Part shown: positions 1 to 11,781 of the stretch, piece by piece
Layout: every line of letters begins with the position of its first letter
Position numbering within the stretch: the first letter of the stretch is position 1
NCBI GenBank assembly: GCA_006386115.1
Contig: VFIW01000096.1
Location: 1-64,000, forward strand
Length of the DNA: 64,000 bases
From: Globisporangium splendens
Taxonomy: Eukaryota > Oomycota > Peronosporomycetes > Pythiales > Pythiaceae
Reading direction: 5' to 3'
Notes under the pieces: generated by a model
The model's input: the letters and a program-made list of their open reading frames with translations, nothing else
What the model was told of the DNA's origin: nothing
Databases searched by the model: none
Position numbers and translations under genes: made by a program

Positions 1-791
1 GCGATGGTCAAAGAACAAAAGACTGGCGTTTCAAGGAGCATGAAGGGCTCCGTTCTGTTTAAAAAATCTTGGACGCATGCTGGTTGATGGGATAGCTCCA
101 CCATGCAGATGGATGGACCAGGTTTAAAACGCACACCTGGAGGCGGATGATGGGGTCTGGATGCGCCAGAATCGAAGGACTTATCAGACACGCAACGGAA
201 ACTCCCTCATGACAAGTCTGGCGCCATGCAGGTGTCCCATGCGTTTGTGTCTGAGTTTGGTTGCTGTGTGGAAATCGCCAGAAGATCCCAGGTCAGCAGA
301 CAACTGAAACGGAGGAGCAACACAATAATTTAACGGATGCATCCCAAATATCATCTGTGAGAAACATCAGTTTGTAAGTGCAAATAATAGCGTGGGCCAC
401 ATTATCTGGACACTTTTTTCGAACCCAAAAGGTGTGCTTTTTTGGTGGCCACATGGACCCGCCCATCCTCTTCTCATTTATACCGGGCCTTCGCATTGGC
501 TGAAAAGCCATTCACACATCAACTACCCAATTCCTGCATGCTAACTATCGATTTCTTCCTCTCAAGTCAAGATCAATTTCAATATGCATACACGCAGAAA
601 GACTCGCATCTTGAAATAGGAAAACACCTGCATAGCACTGTGGACCAAAAACCACTGCTTGCCAGACACCACACAGGCTCATATAAATCAGATCCACGTG
701 AAGATCTGCGTGGGGTCGCCTCCCCACCCTCTTCACGCAGACTTCGCAATTCGCTCTCTGCTGCGCACGCGACGACGAGAAGAAGACGAAG
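1..791. other. Intergenic / 5' flank of the ferlin gene
   Basis: No coding region is supported here. The open frames on both strands have no recognisable domain and are partly antisense to the first ferlin exons. The last 100 bases before position 792 are likely 5' leader: pyrimidine-rich, then a run of GAC/GAA triplets. No perfect oomycete Inr (YCAYTYY) was seen; a CAATTC-type element near 745-755 is only a partial FPR match. Confidence 0.4.
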
Positions 792-3700
792 ATGCCGCTC
801 GTGACGACGCCGCGCGTGTGCCTCAAGGTGCTCTCGGCGGCCGAGGTCGGGCTGCGCCACGGCGGCGCCGGCTCCGCGGTCACCACCGTCGACCCCTGTA
901 CGTTCATATCTGTGTGTGGAGCGCGTGGACAGCTCGTTGTATGGGGCTAATGCATGCGTGTATGTGGTTGTGTAGACTGCCAAGTGAAGTGTGGCGAAGT
1001 GGTGCTGCGCACGGAGGCCAAGGCGCAGACGACGACGCCCGTGTGGAACCAGGTGCTGCGCTTCGGCGTCAAGAAGCCGCTCGGCGACGTCGTGTCCTTC
1101 AAAGTGTACGCATTCAGCAATGAAGACAAGGACGAGCTCCTGGGCGAAGTGGACCTCACGATCGCCGACTTGCCCGCGGACGAAACGGTGCGCTTTGCTT
1201 ACGTGTTTAGCGGGAGAATAGAGGGACAATGACTCCATTCTGTTGACTTGGTGCTCACTTGTGTTTATTGTGCTTTTGGTGGGGTTCTGTGTATGCGCCT
1301 ATAGATCGTCCATACGCTGCGTCTTTCTCGTGGCGAAAGCTCGGAGTCGGTACGTTTAATTCGGGCTTTCTTGCTATTTGCTGCTGGATCCATGACACTA
1401 AACATGCTGTGCTTTTTGTAGCTGTTTGGCACGATCGATGTCGAAGCGCGGTACGAACCAACGTTCCAAGCCGAAGAGCGCGTTGGTCCTGATGGAAAGG
1501 TCATTCGGACGACCCCCGCAGTGCCCGTGGCCGTGGTGAGCGAATCCAGCGAGACCACGACGACGACGAGCGCCGACGGCACCCAAGTGCGTCACACGAT
1601 GACAACCACCACGACGACGACGAGCAGCAGCTCGAGCACGACCGAAGCGGAAACCTCCACGTCCGCCATCGTGACGTCGTCTAGCGAAGAAACAAAAGCA
1701 GCTTCCATGACCTCGGCGACGAGTGAGAGCGCGAGCCACACGCTCCACGAGCAGGCGTCGACAGTCGACTACTCTGATAAGGAGCCCAACTACTTGGTCG
1801 TCACACTTTTGGAGGCCAAGGGTCTCTTGGCGCTCGACGGGACGGGCATCGAGGCGTCGAGCGACCCGTTCGTGAAGATTCACTGCACGCGCAACCAGTC
1901 GCAGCGCACACGCACGCAGAAGCAGACGCTGCACCCGCGCTGGCGCCAGCGGTTCTACTTTTACCTCGCCAAGTCCGGGCCGCAGTACCTGGAGCTCGTG
2001 TTCGAGGACCAAGACTACATCTCGAACGATTTCCTCGGTCGCTGTGTGATCAACCTGAGCGAGTGGCGCGAGCGCTTCGATCGCACGAAGCAGGTGTTCT
2101 GGCTCGCGCTCGAGCACAAGCCCAAGGAAAACGGCAACGAGATGGTTTTCAGTGACATCTCGCCAACGCGCAAGATGAGCTACGGCCGCGGCAAAGTGTG
2201 CTTGGCACTCGAGACGCGGTACATGGACCGCAAGATCCAGAGTCTTGAGCAGGGCGAACTGGACCACGTGACGGTGATCCCGACCACCCGCGGCCTGCGC
2301 AACCCTGGCAGCAGTGCTGGCGCCGACGAGGACGGTACACAGGAGAACGTGAATGCAGGAGAAGACGAGAACGCCGTGAATCCTGATGGAGACGAAGATG
2401 ACGATGAGGAGGACGAGAACGACGCCGATGAGGATCCGCTCAAGAAAGAGACGGCCGAGGAGAAGAAGATCCGCGAGGAGGAGCATCAGAAGATGTTCCA
2501 GGAGCTGTCGAACGTGCAGTTCCTCTCGGGTGACTACCAGATCCGCGTGCGTGTCATCGAAGTGCGCGACCTGAAGCCCATGGATGCCAACGGATCGTGC
2601 GACCCCGTCGTCTCGATCGAGTGCCTCGGGCAACGACAGCACACGATGGTCAAGCAGAAGCAGCTCTCGTGCGTCTTTGACGAGTACTTGTACTTCAATT
2701 TCAAGCAAATGGACAAGGACACGATCCAACAAGGCAGCATCAAGGTCTCAGTCATGGACGCCGACGGTCCGCGATTCCTTGCGAACAGCGACAGCGGTAC
2801 GTCGCGTCTCGACGACATGATCGGCTTCTTTGTCGTCGACATCCCGTACGTGTACTTCCAGCCAGACCACGAGATCCACCGCAAGTGGGTCGCGCTCGTC
2901 GGCAACAAGAAGAACAACAGCGACTCCATTCAAGGCTACCTCCTGTGCGTAACCTTTACCACTGCTGCTGACTTTGCCAACCTTGCATGTTAAAGATTGT
3001 ACTGACGCCGCTTGTTTATCGTTTTTTTTATTGCTCCACAGGTTGTCGATTGTTGTGCTGGGTCCTGGCGACAAGCTCAAGATCCACGATCCAGCCGAAG
3101 ACAAGACCACGCTCGACCAGGACGTGGCGTCGAAGAAGGACATCAACTCGCTCGTCCTCGTACCACCACGTGTGAGTCAGAAGCTGCACTACCTCGTCGT
3201 CACGGTGCTTCTCGCCGAGGACCTCCCCGACATGGACAAGAGCATGCTTCACTCTGGAGGCATCGACGCGTACGTTCGTGTGTACTTTGCTGGCCAAGAC
3301 ATCCTCGAGACACGCAAGGTGACGGTAAAGGGAAGCGGCAACCTCTCGGTCGAGTTCCACCAAGAGCTGTGGTTCCCTGTATTGCTCCCGTGCATGAGCA
3401 ACAATATCTTTGTGTCCGTATGGGACAACGATCTCACGACGGACGAATTGGTCGCGAACACGCTCACGCCGTTCCAGTTCTCGCACGTTCAGAAGTACCC
3501 GAGTCAGTTCAAGAACCGATGGGCGAACCTGTACGGCCCACCGCTCGGCTACATCATGGAATCGAAGGATCGCAAGACGATGTTTGACAACCCCGCGATC
3601 GCGAGTACCTACCGCGGTCGCGTGCTGTTCTCGATGCGCGTCGAAGATGGCTCGAAGTCGGTCAACGACCGCCCGCACACGCGCAACTTGATGAGCACAC

Positions 3701-6700
3701 CTATGCGTCCATCGTTCAAGAAGTACACGCTTCGCGCCGCGCTGTTCTACGGCACGGAAATCCCCAAGTTCGCAAGTAAGACCCGCTGGAACTGCAACTC
3801 GCGAATGGCCATTCGCATTTCGATCGGTCGCCACTCGATCAAGAGTACCCGCGCTGAAAACGTCGGCGGCATCTGTCACTGGAACCAGTACCTCGATGTC
3901 CCGGATATCACCTTTCCAGAGGATCTGGAGCAAGTGCCCGATGTGTTTGTGCACCTCGTGCGCCAACAACTAAGTGAATCACGCTACATCTGCTACGCGC
4001 GGTACACGGCCAAGGAGCTGTTCAGTGAAAGCGGCGAGCTGAAGGATGCGCGCGAGATCCCGCCACCACAGTGGATCAACCTGATCGAAGATCCCGTCTT
4101 GGACGATCTCAAGGATCACGACTTCACAGGCAATGTGCTCATGAACTTGCGTCTCGAGCCCGCGCTTTTCGACGAAACGCAAGAGAAGAACACGGCGCTC
4201 TTGTGGCGTGAACACTCGCGAAAGACGGCTGCGTACATGAAGTACACGCTGTTTGTGCACGTCTTCCAGGGCCGCAGCCTGCCTGCTGCCGACTCAAATG
4301 GTCTCTTGGACCCGTACGTGAAGATCACGTGCGGCGGATCGGAAGGCAAGGTTAGTACGCGCATGATGACCCGTGACCCGTGCTACTACGAGACCGTGGT
4401 GCTTGACGTCGAGTTGCCACAGGACCAGGAGTTCTTGCCCAAGGTGTCGTTGCAAGTCTACGACTGGGACCAGTGGGATGCGGACGACTACGTGGGCGGC
4501 GCGAAGTTCAATCTGACCGACTTTCCGCAACTGTCGTCGACAAATTACGCGAAGAAGCGCGCGAGCGGTGAGTACACGGTGCCGCGACCTAAGTGGTACC
4601 CAATCTCGTACTTGAGTGACGGCGACACCGAAGGTGAGCTCTTGTTGTCGTTTGACTTAATCAAGAAGGACACACCCGGCGCGATCGTGGAGCCGCCAGA
4701 CTCGATTCGTCCACAAACCGAGGAAAAATTTCTCGAAATCATCGCGCTCGGATGCCGTGGACTGCAACCGATCGGGTTTATGCCTGTGAACACGCCATTC
4801 GTGAAATTCGAGGTCGGCGAAGTCTCGAAAATCAATGTTCCCAAGCTCACGAACCCGTCGTCAAAGCCAAGTGGCCGGAACCCGAACTTCTTGGAGCGCA
4901 TCGTGATCCCAGTGACCATGCCGATCGATGCGCTTTTCGCACCGCGACTGAACATCAGTGTGTACGACCAGCTTCTTGGTGGTTTCTACAAACCACTCAT
5001 CGGTGTGTGCTCGGTGGATCTCAGCCGGAAGCTGCCATTCTCCAACGGACAGCCCAATCCGCTGTACGAGGAGCCAGGCGGCAAGCTGTACACTGGAAAT
5101 CCATACGTGGAGCGCTCGGATGACTTTTCCACATACCCTGGAACCATTCCGCCTCAGATTATGCGCGAGAAATCGGCTTCAGATGCACGTTTGTCCCAAG
5201 CGAGTCTCTCTTCGAGACGTGGACAAGTGGAACAGGAAGAGACGAAAGACGCACAGCAGGAGAGCGAAGAGGAAGATACAGGCGCAGGCATCCTTCCGCC
5301 AAGCTCCGACGCTGCCAACTTGTACACGACTGGCGCTGAAAGTGACTACGCCGACGAGATCCCGCACTACATGCAGAACCGTCGCGTCATCGATGGTACG
5401 CTCGAAGAGGAGCTCGATACGCCATTCGAGAGCTACTTGCTGTTCCGAGGCAACAGTTTGAAGCGCCGCAACTTTTTCACGCGACGAACCGAGGTGGATT
5501 TCCGCTCTGTTGGGCGGTTCAAAGGTGTCATCCGTGTGCTCAAGAGCCGCGATGAGCCACCTCTCTTCAACCTGGAGTCCTTCCTCAACCCACAGCCGTA
5601 CCTCGTGCGCGTGTATGTCTTGGACGCAATGAACATTCAGCCAAAGGACGCGAACAACAAGTGCGACCCGTACCTTCGTTTGAGTCTGGGTGACGGTCAC
5701 AAGCGTGACCACGTCTTCAACGACCGTGAAAGTCACCGCACGGAGACGCTGGCGCCGAAGTTTCACAACATGTACGAGTTCAAGGCGGAGCTGCCAGGCG
5801 TGTCGGAGCTTCGGTTGGAAGTGCTGGACTACGATTTCTTTGCGATCCCAGGTATTCCGCACGGACTGAGCAGCGGCATCGTCTCGGTCGGCACGACCGT
5901 CGACGGTGATGACTTCGTGGGTGCGACGCTGCTTGATCTCGAAGATCGTTGGTTCAGCTCGAAGTGGCAGGGACTCGGAGCCACGGCGGATTCCTACGAG
6001 AAGCGAAAGCCGTTGGAAAACCGTCCGCTGTATGCGCCATCCAGCACTCTGCCACAGGGCAGCGTGCGTTTGTGGGTCGACATCCTGACGCCTCACGAGA
6101 TCAAGAAAGTCAAGCCGCTCGATATCTCGTTACCACCAATCGAGAAGTTTGAAGTGCGTGTGATCGTGTACAAGGCGAAGAATGTCACGCCTGGCGATTT
6201 CACGGACTTGAGCGACCTGCTCGTCAAGTGTTGGCTGCAGAACAAGGACGAGAAGGCGCAATCCACGGATACCCACTGGCGCGCGAAGAACGGCAAGGCG
6301 TCGTTCAACTGGCGCATGAAGTTTGACTTGGAGCTTCCGATCGATCCCGACAGCGAGGCCGACAAGGGGTACTTGCACTTCCAGATGTGGGACAAGGATC
6401 TTCTCTACGATGACTGCTTGGCGGACTCGGTTGTGGACTTGAGCACGTTCCTCAAGCAAGCCTACCGCACGAAGCAGATCGTGAACGTGTTTGCCAAGAA
6501 GAAATCGGTCCGCGGCTTGGGCAAGGACAGCATGCCGATCTCGAGTCGCGGTGGCAGCACTGGTGTCGGATACTCCACATCGTCGGTGTACGACTCGACT
6601 CGTGCGCCAATGTCGTCGACCTCGTCGGTGTCAATCGATATTGACTCGAGCAAGCAGCCGTTGCTAGGAGGAGCTCCAACGAGTACCGACAGCAGCTTTT

Positions 6701-7311
6701 TCTCTTCGCAAGCTCCTGAAAATGTCTACTCGAGCCAAGCTAGCGAGGATGAGCTGACCAGAAAGAAGCACAAGAAGAAACAATCCCACGCCAAGTCCAA
6801 CGCCGAGTCGTTGGTGCAATCTGTCAAGCAGCGTCTCGGTATGGGCGACGATCCAGAAGACGCCAGTTGGCTCACGATGACGACCCGCGATGCGACGACT
6901 GGCGACCGCATCAAGGCAGGCGACTTGCTCGTGTCGATCGAGATCTTGCCGGTGCATCTCGCGAATGCGCGTGCTGCTGGTCTCGGTCGCAGTGAGCCAA
7001 ACAACTTCCCGTTCTTGCCAGAACCGGCGGACCGTCTGCACTTGTCGGCGATGTGGAACCCACTGTACGTGCTGGAAGCGCTCATGGGACCAAAGTTCTA
7101 CCGCGCGTTCTCGTCGTGCATGGTGTGCACGCTTTTCCTGGCGCTGATCATCTTTGCCGGTCCGCTCGTGAACGTGTTCCTGACGATCGTGTCGATGTTG
7201 CCGTCGCCCATCGGTTGGATCGTGTTTGGCGGGCTCGTGTTCCTGATGTTCTCGTCGTTCTGCTACTGCACGTTCCAGTGCAACCGCGCGATCAGCGGCT
7301 CTCGCGACTAA
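792..7311 (+). CDS. Ferlin-like multi-C2 transmembrane protein
   Basis: Four exons are inferred: 792-897, 976-1202, 1422-2944 and 3042-7311. All junctions are GT-AG and together keep frame, giving 2041 residues, the usual ferlin size. About nine C2-like units are visible, near residues 8-110 (with the DPYCQVKC loop), 234-360, 480-620, 667-800, 845-960, 1018-1130, 1178-1300, 1470-1600 and 1654-1780. A Thr/Ser-rich linker (about 145-225) and an acidic linker (about 410-470) separate the early ones. The C-terminus (about 1969-2030) holds two hydrophobic segments and a Cys-rich end, consistent with tail anchoring. Ferlins act in Ca-dependent membrane fusion and repair; that role is inferred. Several C2 units keep Asp-rich loops (DPYV, DPYL, DWDQWDADD), others do not. 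No FerA, FerB or DysF domain was recognised. The exon 2 donor (GTGTTT) is the least certain junction. Confidence 0.85.
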
Positions 7312-8333
7312 CAGAGAAGCATCGAAACGGAATCCACGAGGGTGCCAGCCCATGATTGTACTAATCTGCATAGTGTGTTGCAGCTGCTCATGAGTATCGT
7401 TAGTAGCTTTTTCATGTTGTCCTTTTGCCTATTCGAAGAGTGTAATTTCCGTGCTTTTTGTCCATCAAGTGCGCATTTTGCTTAGCTGGTTCCGCATCAA
7501 TCGTTGCAGTGGACGGCCACAAGGGGATGGCAGCGGCCACGAAGAGTCTCGCTCAGACTGCAAATGCACAACTCCGTTGCAGACACTGCCCTGTAAGTTT
7601 CTTAAAGGTGATATACTGTGTCACCTTGTTAAACTTGTCGGCAGTGTCACGTTGCGGTGTGGTTGAGAGGCTGTGGTGGCTACAGTGTCACCCCCTTCCA
7701 CACTCGAAGGATTCCTTGTGCAACGTGAGCCCGCTGTCGTGTCGCCGATCGCAGCAACAAGGTAACCCGCCGAAACACGACATATTTAACGTAAGAGTGC
7801 ATCCGCCCCATTTGAAACCAATCGGTCAGCGACTCTGCTGGGACTATCTCCTCCCTTGAGTCGTCTTTCGTTGGCTGCATCAGCTGATCTGGACCCACAT
7901 CCAGAATGTGCAGTACTTCGACGTATGGTGAGTGTATCCAACTGCGTACCCACCAGTACACCCAGTTGGACAAGCGTACCCATCGCGCAACCAGTTCGAG
8001 ATCCAGTTTAGGTATCGTAGGTTCATGGCGGGTATTGCAGGTTCATTAGTATGTTCGCCATTGGCAGCTACAGAGCAGCAGCAGAAGAAGAGAAAGAGAG
8101 ACAGGTAGCTGCTGAGGAGAGAGAGAGAGAGCTAAGTTTCAATTCAGTTGTGTTTTTGCGTCGTGCTGCATAAGAGCTTCGATCCCTCGTCGGGATCTTT
8201 GCTCGAGTGCATACTCGGATCGTCAGCCACAAAGCACTTCCAAATTTGCGCTCGACATCATCCAGCCCGCCTCTGCACGGTCCCAACTTGTTTAGCGTCT
8301 GCAAGCCCACCCGCCCCAGTCAAGAAAAAATAC
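7312..8333. other. Intergenic
   Basis: No supported gene. A 133-codon frame at 7458-7859 has no domain and atypical codon use. A GA-rich tract (about 8085-8132) ends in a perfect (GA)n run shortly before the next gene and may lie in its 5' flank. Confidence 0.4.
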
Positions 8334-8833
8334 ATGCGCGCCATGTCATCCTCGCCTACGCTGCACTCGGTCTTGCAATGGCCCAAGCACTGACAATATC
8401 GGTGCCAACATCAGCTCAAGCATTTGCAGGCACTTACACCCGATCAAGTGTCTCGCCTTTTGACTGCATTCAACCTAGTGACTGCTCGTATAAGTGCTCG
8501 GCAAGCTATATCGTCACCGTCTCCGGCAGCACAGCGAGCATTTTCCCCACTACGAGTGTCAGTGAGTGTACTTGCTACACCATGACGGCAACCATCTCAG
8601 GAAGTGTTGCTACTTCGTCTTCTGGAATGTTTGCGATGGTGCTGACCAGGGATGGGGTCGCTGTTGACGCATTGGTCTCGGGGTTGTCCTGCCACGGGAC
8701 GTACACAAAGACATCCGCCACGACGTCCTTGGGGACCCGCTCAGTCGATAGCTCGAGCAATTTGATCGTGTGTGCCATTGTGACGGCGCTCTCAGGGCTG
8801 GCGCTGTTGCTCAATTCGATTCGTATGGGGTGA
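8334..8833 (+). CDS. Small secreted Cys-containing protein, probably GPI-anchored; frame break in signal peptide
   Basis: The frame ending at TGA 8831-8833 encodes an about 150-residue Ser/Thr-rich domain with six cysteines, including a CTC pair. It finishes in a hydrophobic stretch of about 22 residues preceded by small residues, the layout of a GPI-attachment signal. Upstream in this frame lies a hydrophobic Ala/Leu-rich segment (8345-8392) that looks like a signal-peptide core ending in AMAQA, but it has no suitable in-frame start. The ATG at 8334, in another frame, would supply M-R-A exactly where a signal peptide should begin if one base were present near 8341-8345. Either a base is missing from the assembly or the gene is newly broken. 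The only in-frame Met (8378) would leave no signal peptide. Family not recognised. Nearby PIG-A makes GPI anchors but is a general housekeeping enzyme, so proximity means nothing. Confidence 0.55.
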
Positions 8834-9139
8834 CGACGATCTGTGATTTCTGGATAAATCCACGATCATCCGGGCACAGATCTTTGCTTTTTATTCATTC
8901 ATCGACTCACGTCTCATTTCATACGGAAAAGTTGCTCTCCCGGTCAGAAGTTGTGCCAGACAACTAGCGGTGGCGATGCTTCATCAAGAAAACCTGGACT
9001 TATACCCGGAGCCTGCATGTATTACATAGCAATTCATAAACATTGTTCCACTTTTTAAGTGTCCATGGGTCATACATCAGTATGAGCAGAATCGTGTCAT
9101 CGTGGGCAAGACGATTCGATCGACCACCAGCATTTGCTG
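8834..9139. other. Intergenic
   Basis: Nothing recognisable. The stretch is relatively AT-rich and separates the small secreted gene from the decayed ankyrin locus. Confidence 0.4.
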
Positions 9140-10960
9140 GATGCTCAAACGAGAGCTAGCTCACTGCTTCACGGTGGCCAGCGTAACCTGCCACAGCAGC
9201 GACTTTCTCTGTGCGGGTATGCAGCATCAAATGCCACCTCGCAGTCAGCTAATCAACGTTTTCGCTATGTCCAGGTCCAGAAGCGGCACACAACAAAGGG
9301 AATCTCTCCTTCTTAGTCGGAGACAGACGCCAGTGCACTTGCGCATACTTGATCAGGATCTTGCTGGCTGTAAGCGAGTTGTGTTGGCATGCTTGAGGCA
9401 GCAAAGTTGATGCTGCCGTAGGTTTCTTGTTATGCGCAGATACCCCATTCGCGATCGTAAAGAAACGTGTTGAAATGGTTGGCACCATATCCTAAAAGTT
9501 GTGAATGTGTGAGATGACGTGCGTGAGCCACAGCGAACAATGCCGCTTGACCATCGTTGCTTTCGACATGCACGTCCGCTCCATGTCGGAGAAGCAGTGT
9601 CACGACTCCAATGTCGTTGTTCGCGACGCCCCGAGCAGCGGTGCCTCCTCTTCCTTGCAATTTCGGATGGTCACGGCTGCTCGAAGGCAAGGGTGTATTA
9701 ATGTGGATCTATGGGACGAGCGAACAGCTTCGAAAGAAGGGTTCCCTCCCATTAGCTACATTCACGCCAGCGCCATTATCCATCGACAGCGCTGCCGCAA
9801 GCAAGCTGTGTGTGCGTATAGCCTCAATAGCGCAGCATCACCCGTTCCCAATGCTGACCACAAATAGTTGCACAGTCAGAAAGCACAACTTTCAATATTT
9901 CAAGTCAGCACCGCCGCCTGGAAAGGCGTCACTGCGGATTTCTTTTTGCTAAATGTGTTAGTTGAATCTCGTCAGCAACACACACACCGCTGGTGTCTGC
10001 GGGGTGGCTATGATTTATCCCCCTCACGCATTGTTGCCGCAGACAAGAGCAGTGGCTCCCCACTTGCATCTGCAGCGTTCACGTATGTGTCGCATTGGAT
10101 CTTCTTTATATCTGTCTCTACAAAATCATACCATGCAGCGGTAACATCTCTCCATCAATAGCAGTTGGAGGTTCGTCATTGTACCACACTCCACATGGAT
10201 CCGATCTCCACGTGATTGCAATCGACGGTTGCCAGCAGCGGGGTCTCGTGGACTGCATTCGCTGCGTTGACCTCGGCGTCTTTCTCAGTTAGCAGTGTCA
10301 CAAGTGCCGAGTTTCTCGCGACTGCCATTGCTCGAAACAGTGAGGTCTCGCGCTTGGCAATGCGCAGGTTCAAATGTGCACACCATGTGCGAGCAGAGGC
10401 GCTGCGATCTCACGGTCACGTGCAAAGAATACTGCCGTGTTACCTTTTTTCGGCGTGTTGTTCGCGCCTCCACCGCCCTGACTGAAGAAACGATCCGGCG
10501 ACGCATTATCACCACGTTGCACGGCTTTAGCAAAACACGCCTCGCCTCGTCGCTGTCTTCAGGTCGTCGTCACGCGTGCCGCCACTAAAAATCGATGGTG
10601 GGGTGAGCGGTAAGTTAAAATTGAGTTGAGCGCCTCGACAGTCGCTGGGCTCCTGCTTCTTGCATGCAGCACTGTTTGCGATACCCCTATCGAACTCGTA
10701 CCTGCTACATGAACCTAGCGGGCCACTTTGATAGACGCGCTGGTGCTGTCCCTTGTGTCGACTTGAAAGTGCCACGAGCGTGACAGCCACCACGACCGAG
10801 TACCTCCGCCATTCGCGAGCTGCTTGAGAGCGGGGTGCAGTAGCGCATGCTGCTGTCGCGTGCGTCGTCGCGAATCTGCAGCCTCGTGCACGCGCGGCAT
10901 TCGCCATAGAGAGCGACCCACACACGTCAGGAGCTCTCCGTTGCGTCCTCATGCTTGTGT
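9140..10960 (-). pseudogene. Decayed ankyrin-repeat protein gene
   Basis: On the minus strand, fragments of ankyrin repeats occur in all three frames and are separated by stops. Examples: NTPKKGNTAVFFACD then LLAHGVHI (about 10375-10470); LVTLLTEKDAEVNAAN (about 10250-10310); VNAADASGEPLLLSAAT (about 10030-10085); VVTLLLRHGADVHVESND then AALFAVAHA (about 9530-9620); FPLLCAASGPGH (about 9255-9290); and VAAVAGYAGHREAV (about 9160-9205). The recurrent L-L-x-x-G-A-x-V and A-A-x-x-G-H signatures are diagnostic of the ankyrin fold. The order along the minus strand is that of one gene with many frameshifts and stops. No reading of the locus gives an intact protein, and the number of lesions is too high to blame on sequencing. 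Strand and repeat type match the remnants at 15.5-17.0 kb. Confidence 0.7.
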
Positions 10961-11781
10961 CCAACAGATCGTGACAGCGAAGGACGCTTTTCTTGAAATA
11001 GTCCACTACCTCGCTTTAAGAACGCCATTTGCTTCGTTTGTGTAATCAAGCACAATGGACAGAGTAACCAGAGCGGGTTCGTATTGAAAAGGTTTGTACT
11101 GACGTGTTTGCTGTCGCTGAAAGCACGCCACCCGCGCAATCCTTTACGATCCCCTCTCTAGCAGATTGATATGTGGGGAAGCAAGGCGGAGATCCATGCT
11201 ATTTTCTACATATCGCACTCTTTTTCATAATAATGTGGTAAAATCGCACAAGTGACATCCAGTGCCATGCATTCGTAACGCGTAATCCCCCCCCTCCCCG
11301 AAATATTTCAAGCATCACCATGACACTGGCTGGAATAATCACGCTCGAACCGGTTATTTCCAGGTTACAGTTTGATTATTCCACCCTTCGCTCTCCTTCG
11401 GATTATTATCGCGCGCCGCCAGCCATGGGACAAAACCGTCCCTCATACGAAAACGTCGCGTAACCAGCAAGAAGGCACCTCCCTCCAGCTGCGTCTGTTT
11501 TGTGCATATTCCAACCAATCATTTCCATTCTCTATACACTATCTACCAATCAAGGCGCTCGGAATCAGGCGTGCGTCTCTCTCTCTCTCTCTCTCTCTCG
11601 CTCTGCAGTGTTCAAGCACCAAATAGAAGAAGGAAGGCGAGCAGCCACTCGCGAATATTGAGCTCTCTGTGCGTGCGTGTTGAAGCGCGCGCGCTGTCCC
11701 TCTATCCCAGGCGCATCGCTCTCTGCGTGCATATATACGTCCCCCATTGATTCTCTCTGTGTCTGCGTGCTCGCGTTGTAA
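10961..11781. other. Intergenic / 5' flank of the TMEM184 gene
   Basis: No gene supported. TCATTTC (11519-11525) and the overlapping CCATTCT (11525-11531) fit the oomycete Inr consensus YCAYTYY about 250 bases before the start codon, so transcription of the next gene may begin here. A CT microsatellite follows. Confidence 0.4.
11575..11599. repeat. (CT)n microsatellite
   Basis: About twelve uninterrupted CT units, then GCTCTGCAG. It lies in the probable 5' leader of the TMEM184 gene. The polypyrimidine run followed by TGCAG also resembles an intron acceptor, so a 5'-UTR intron is possible. Confidence 0.8.

Noticed and set aside
579..1238. A 219-codon minus-strand frame
   Set aside because: It is antisense to the first two ferlin exons and their intron, with no domain. 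The plus strand has the C2 motif and consistent splice sites.
7458..7859. A 133-codon plus-strand frame after the ferlin gene
   Set aside because: It has no domain and no promoter or splice support; codon use is unlike the neighbours.
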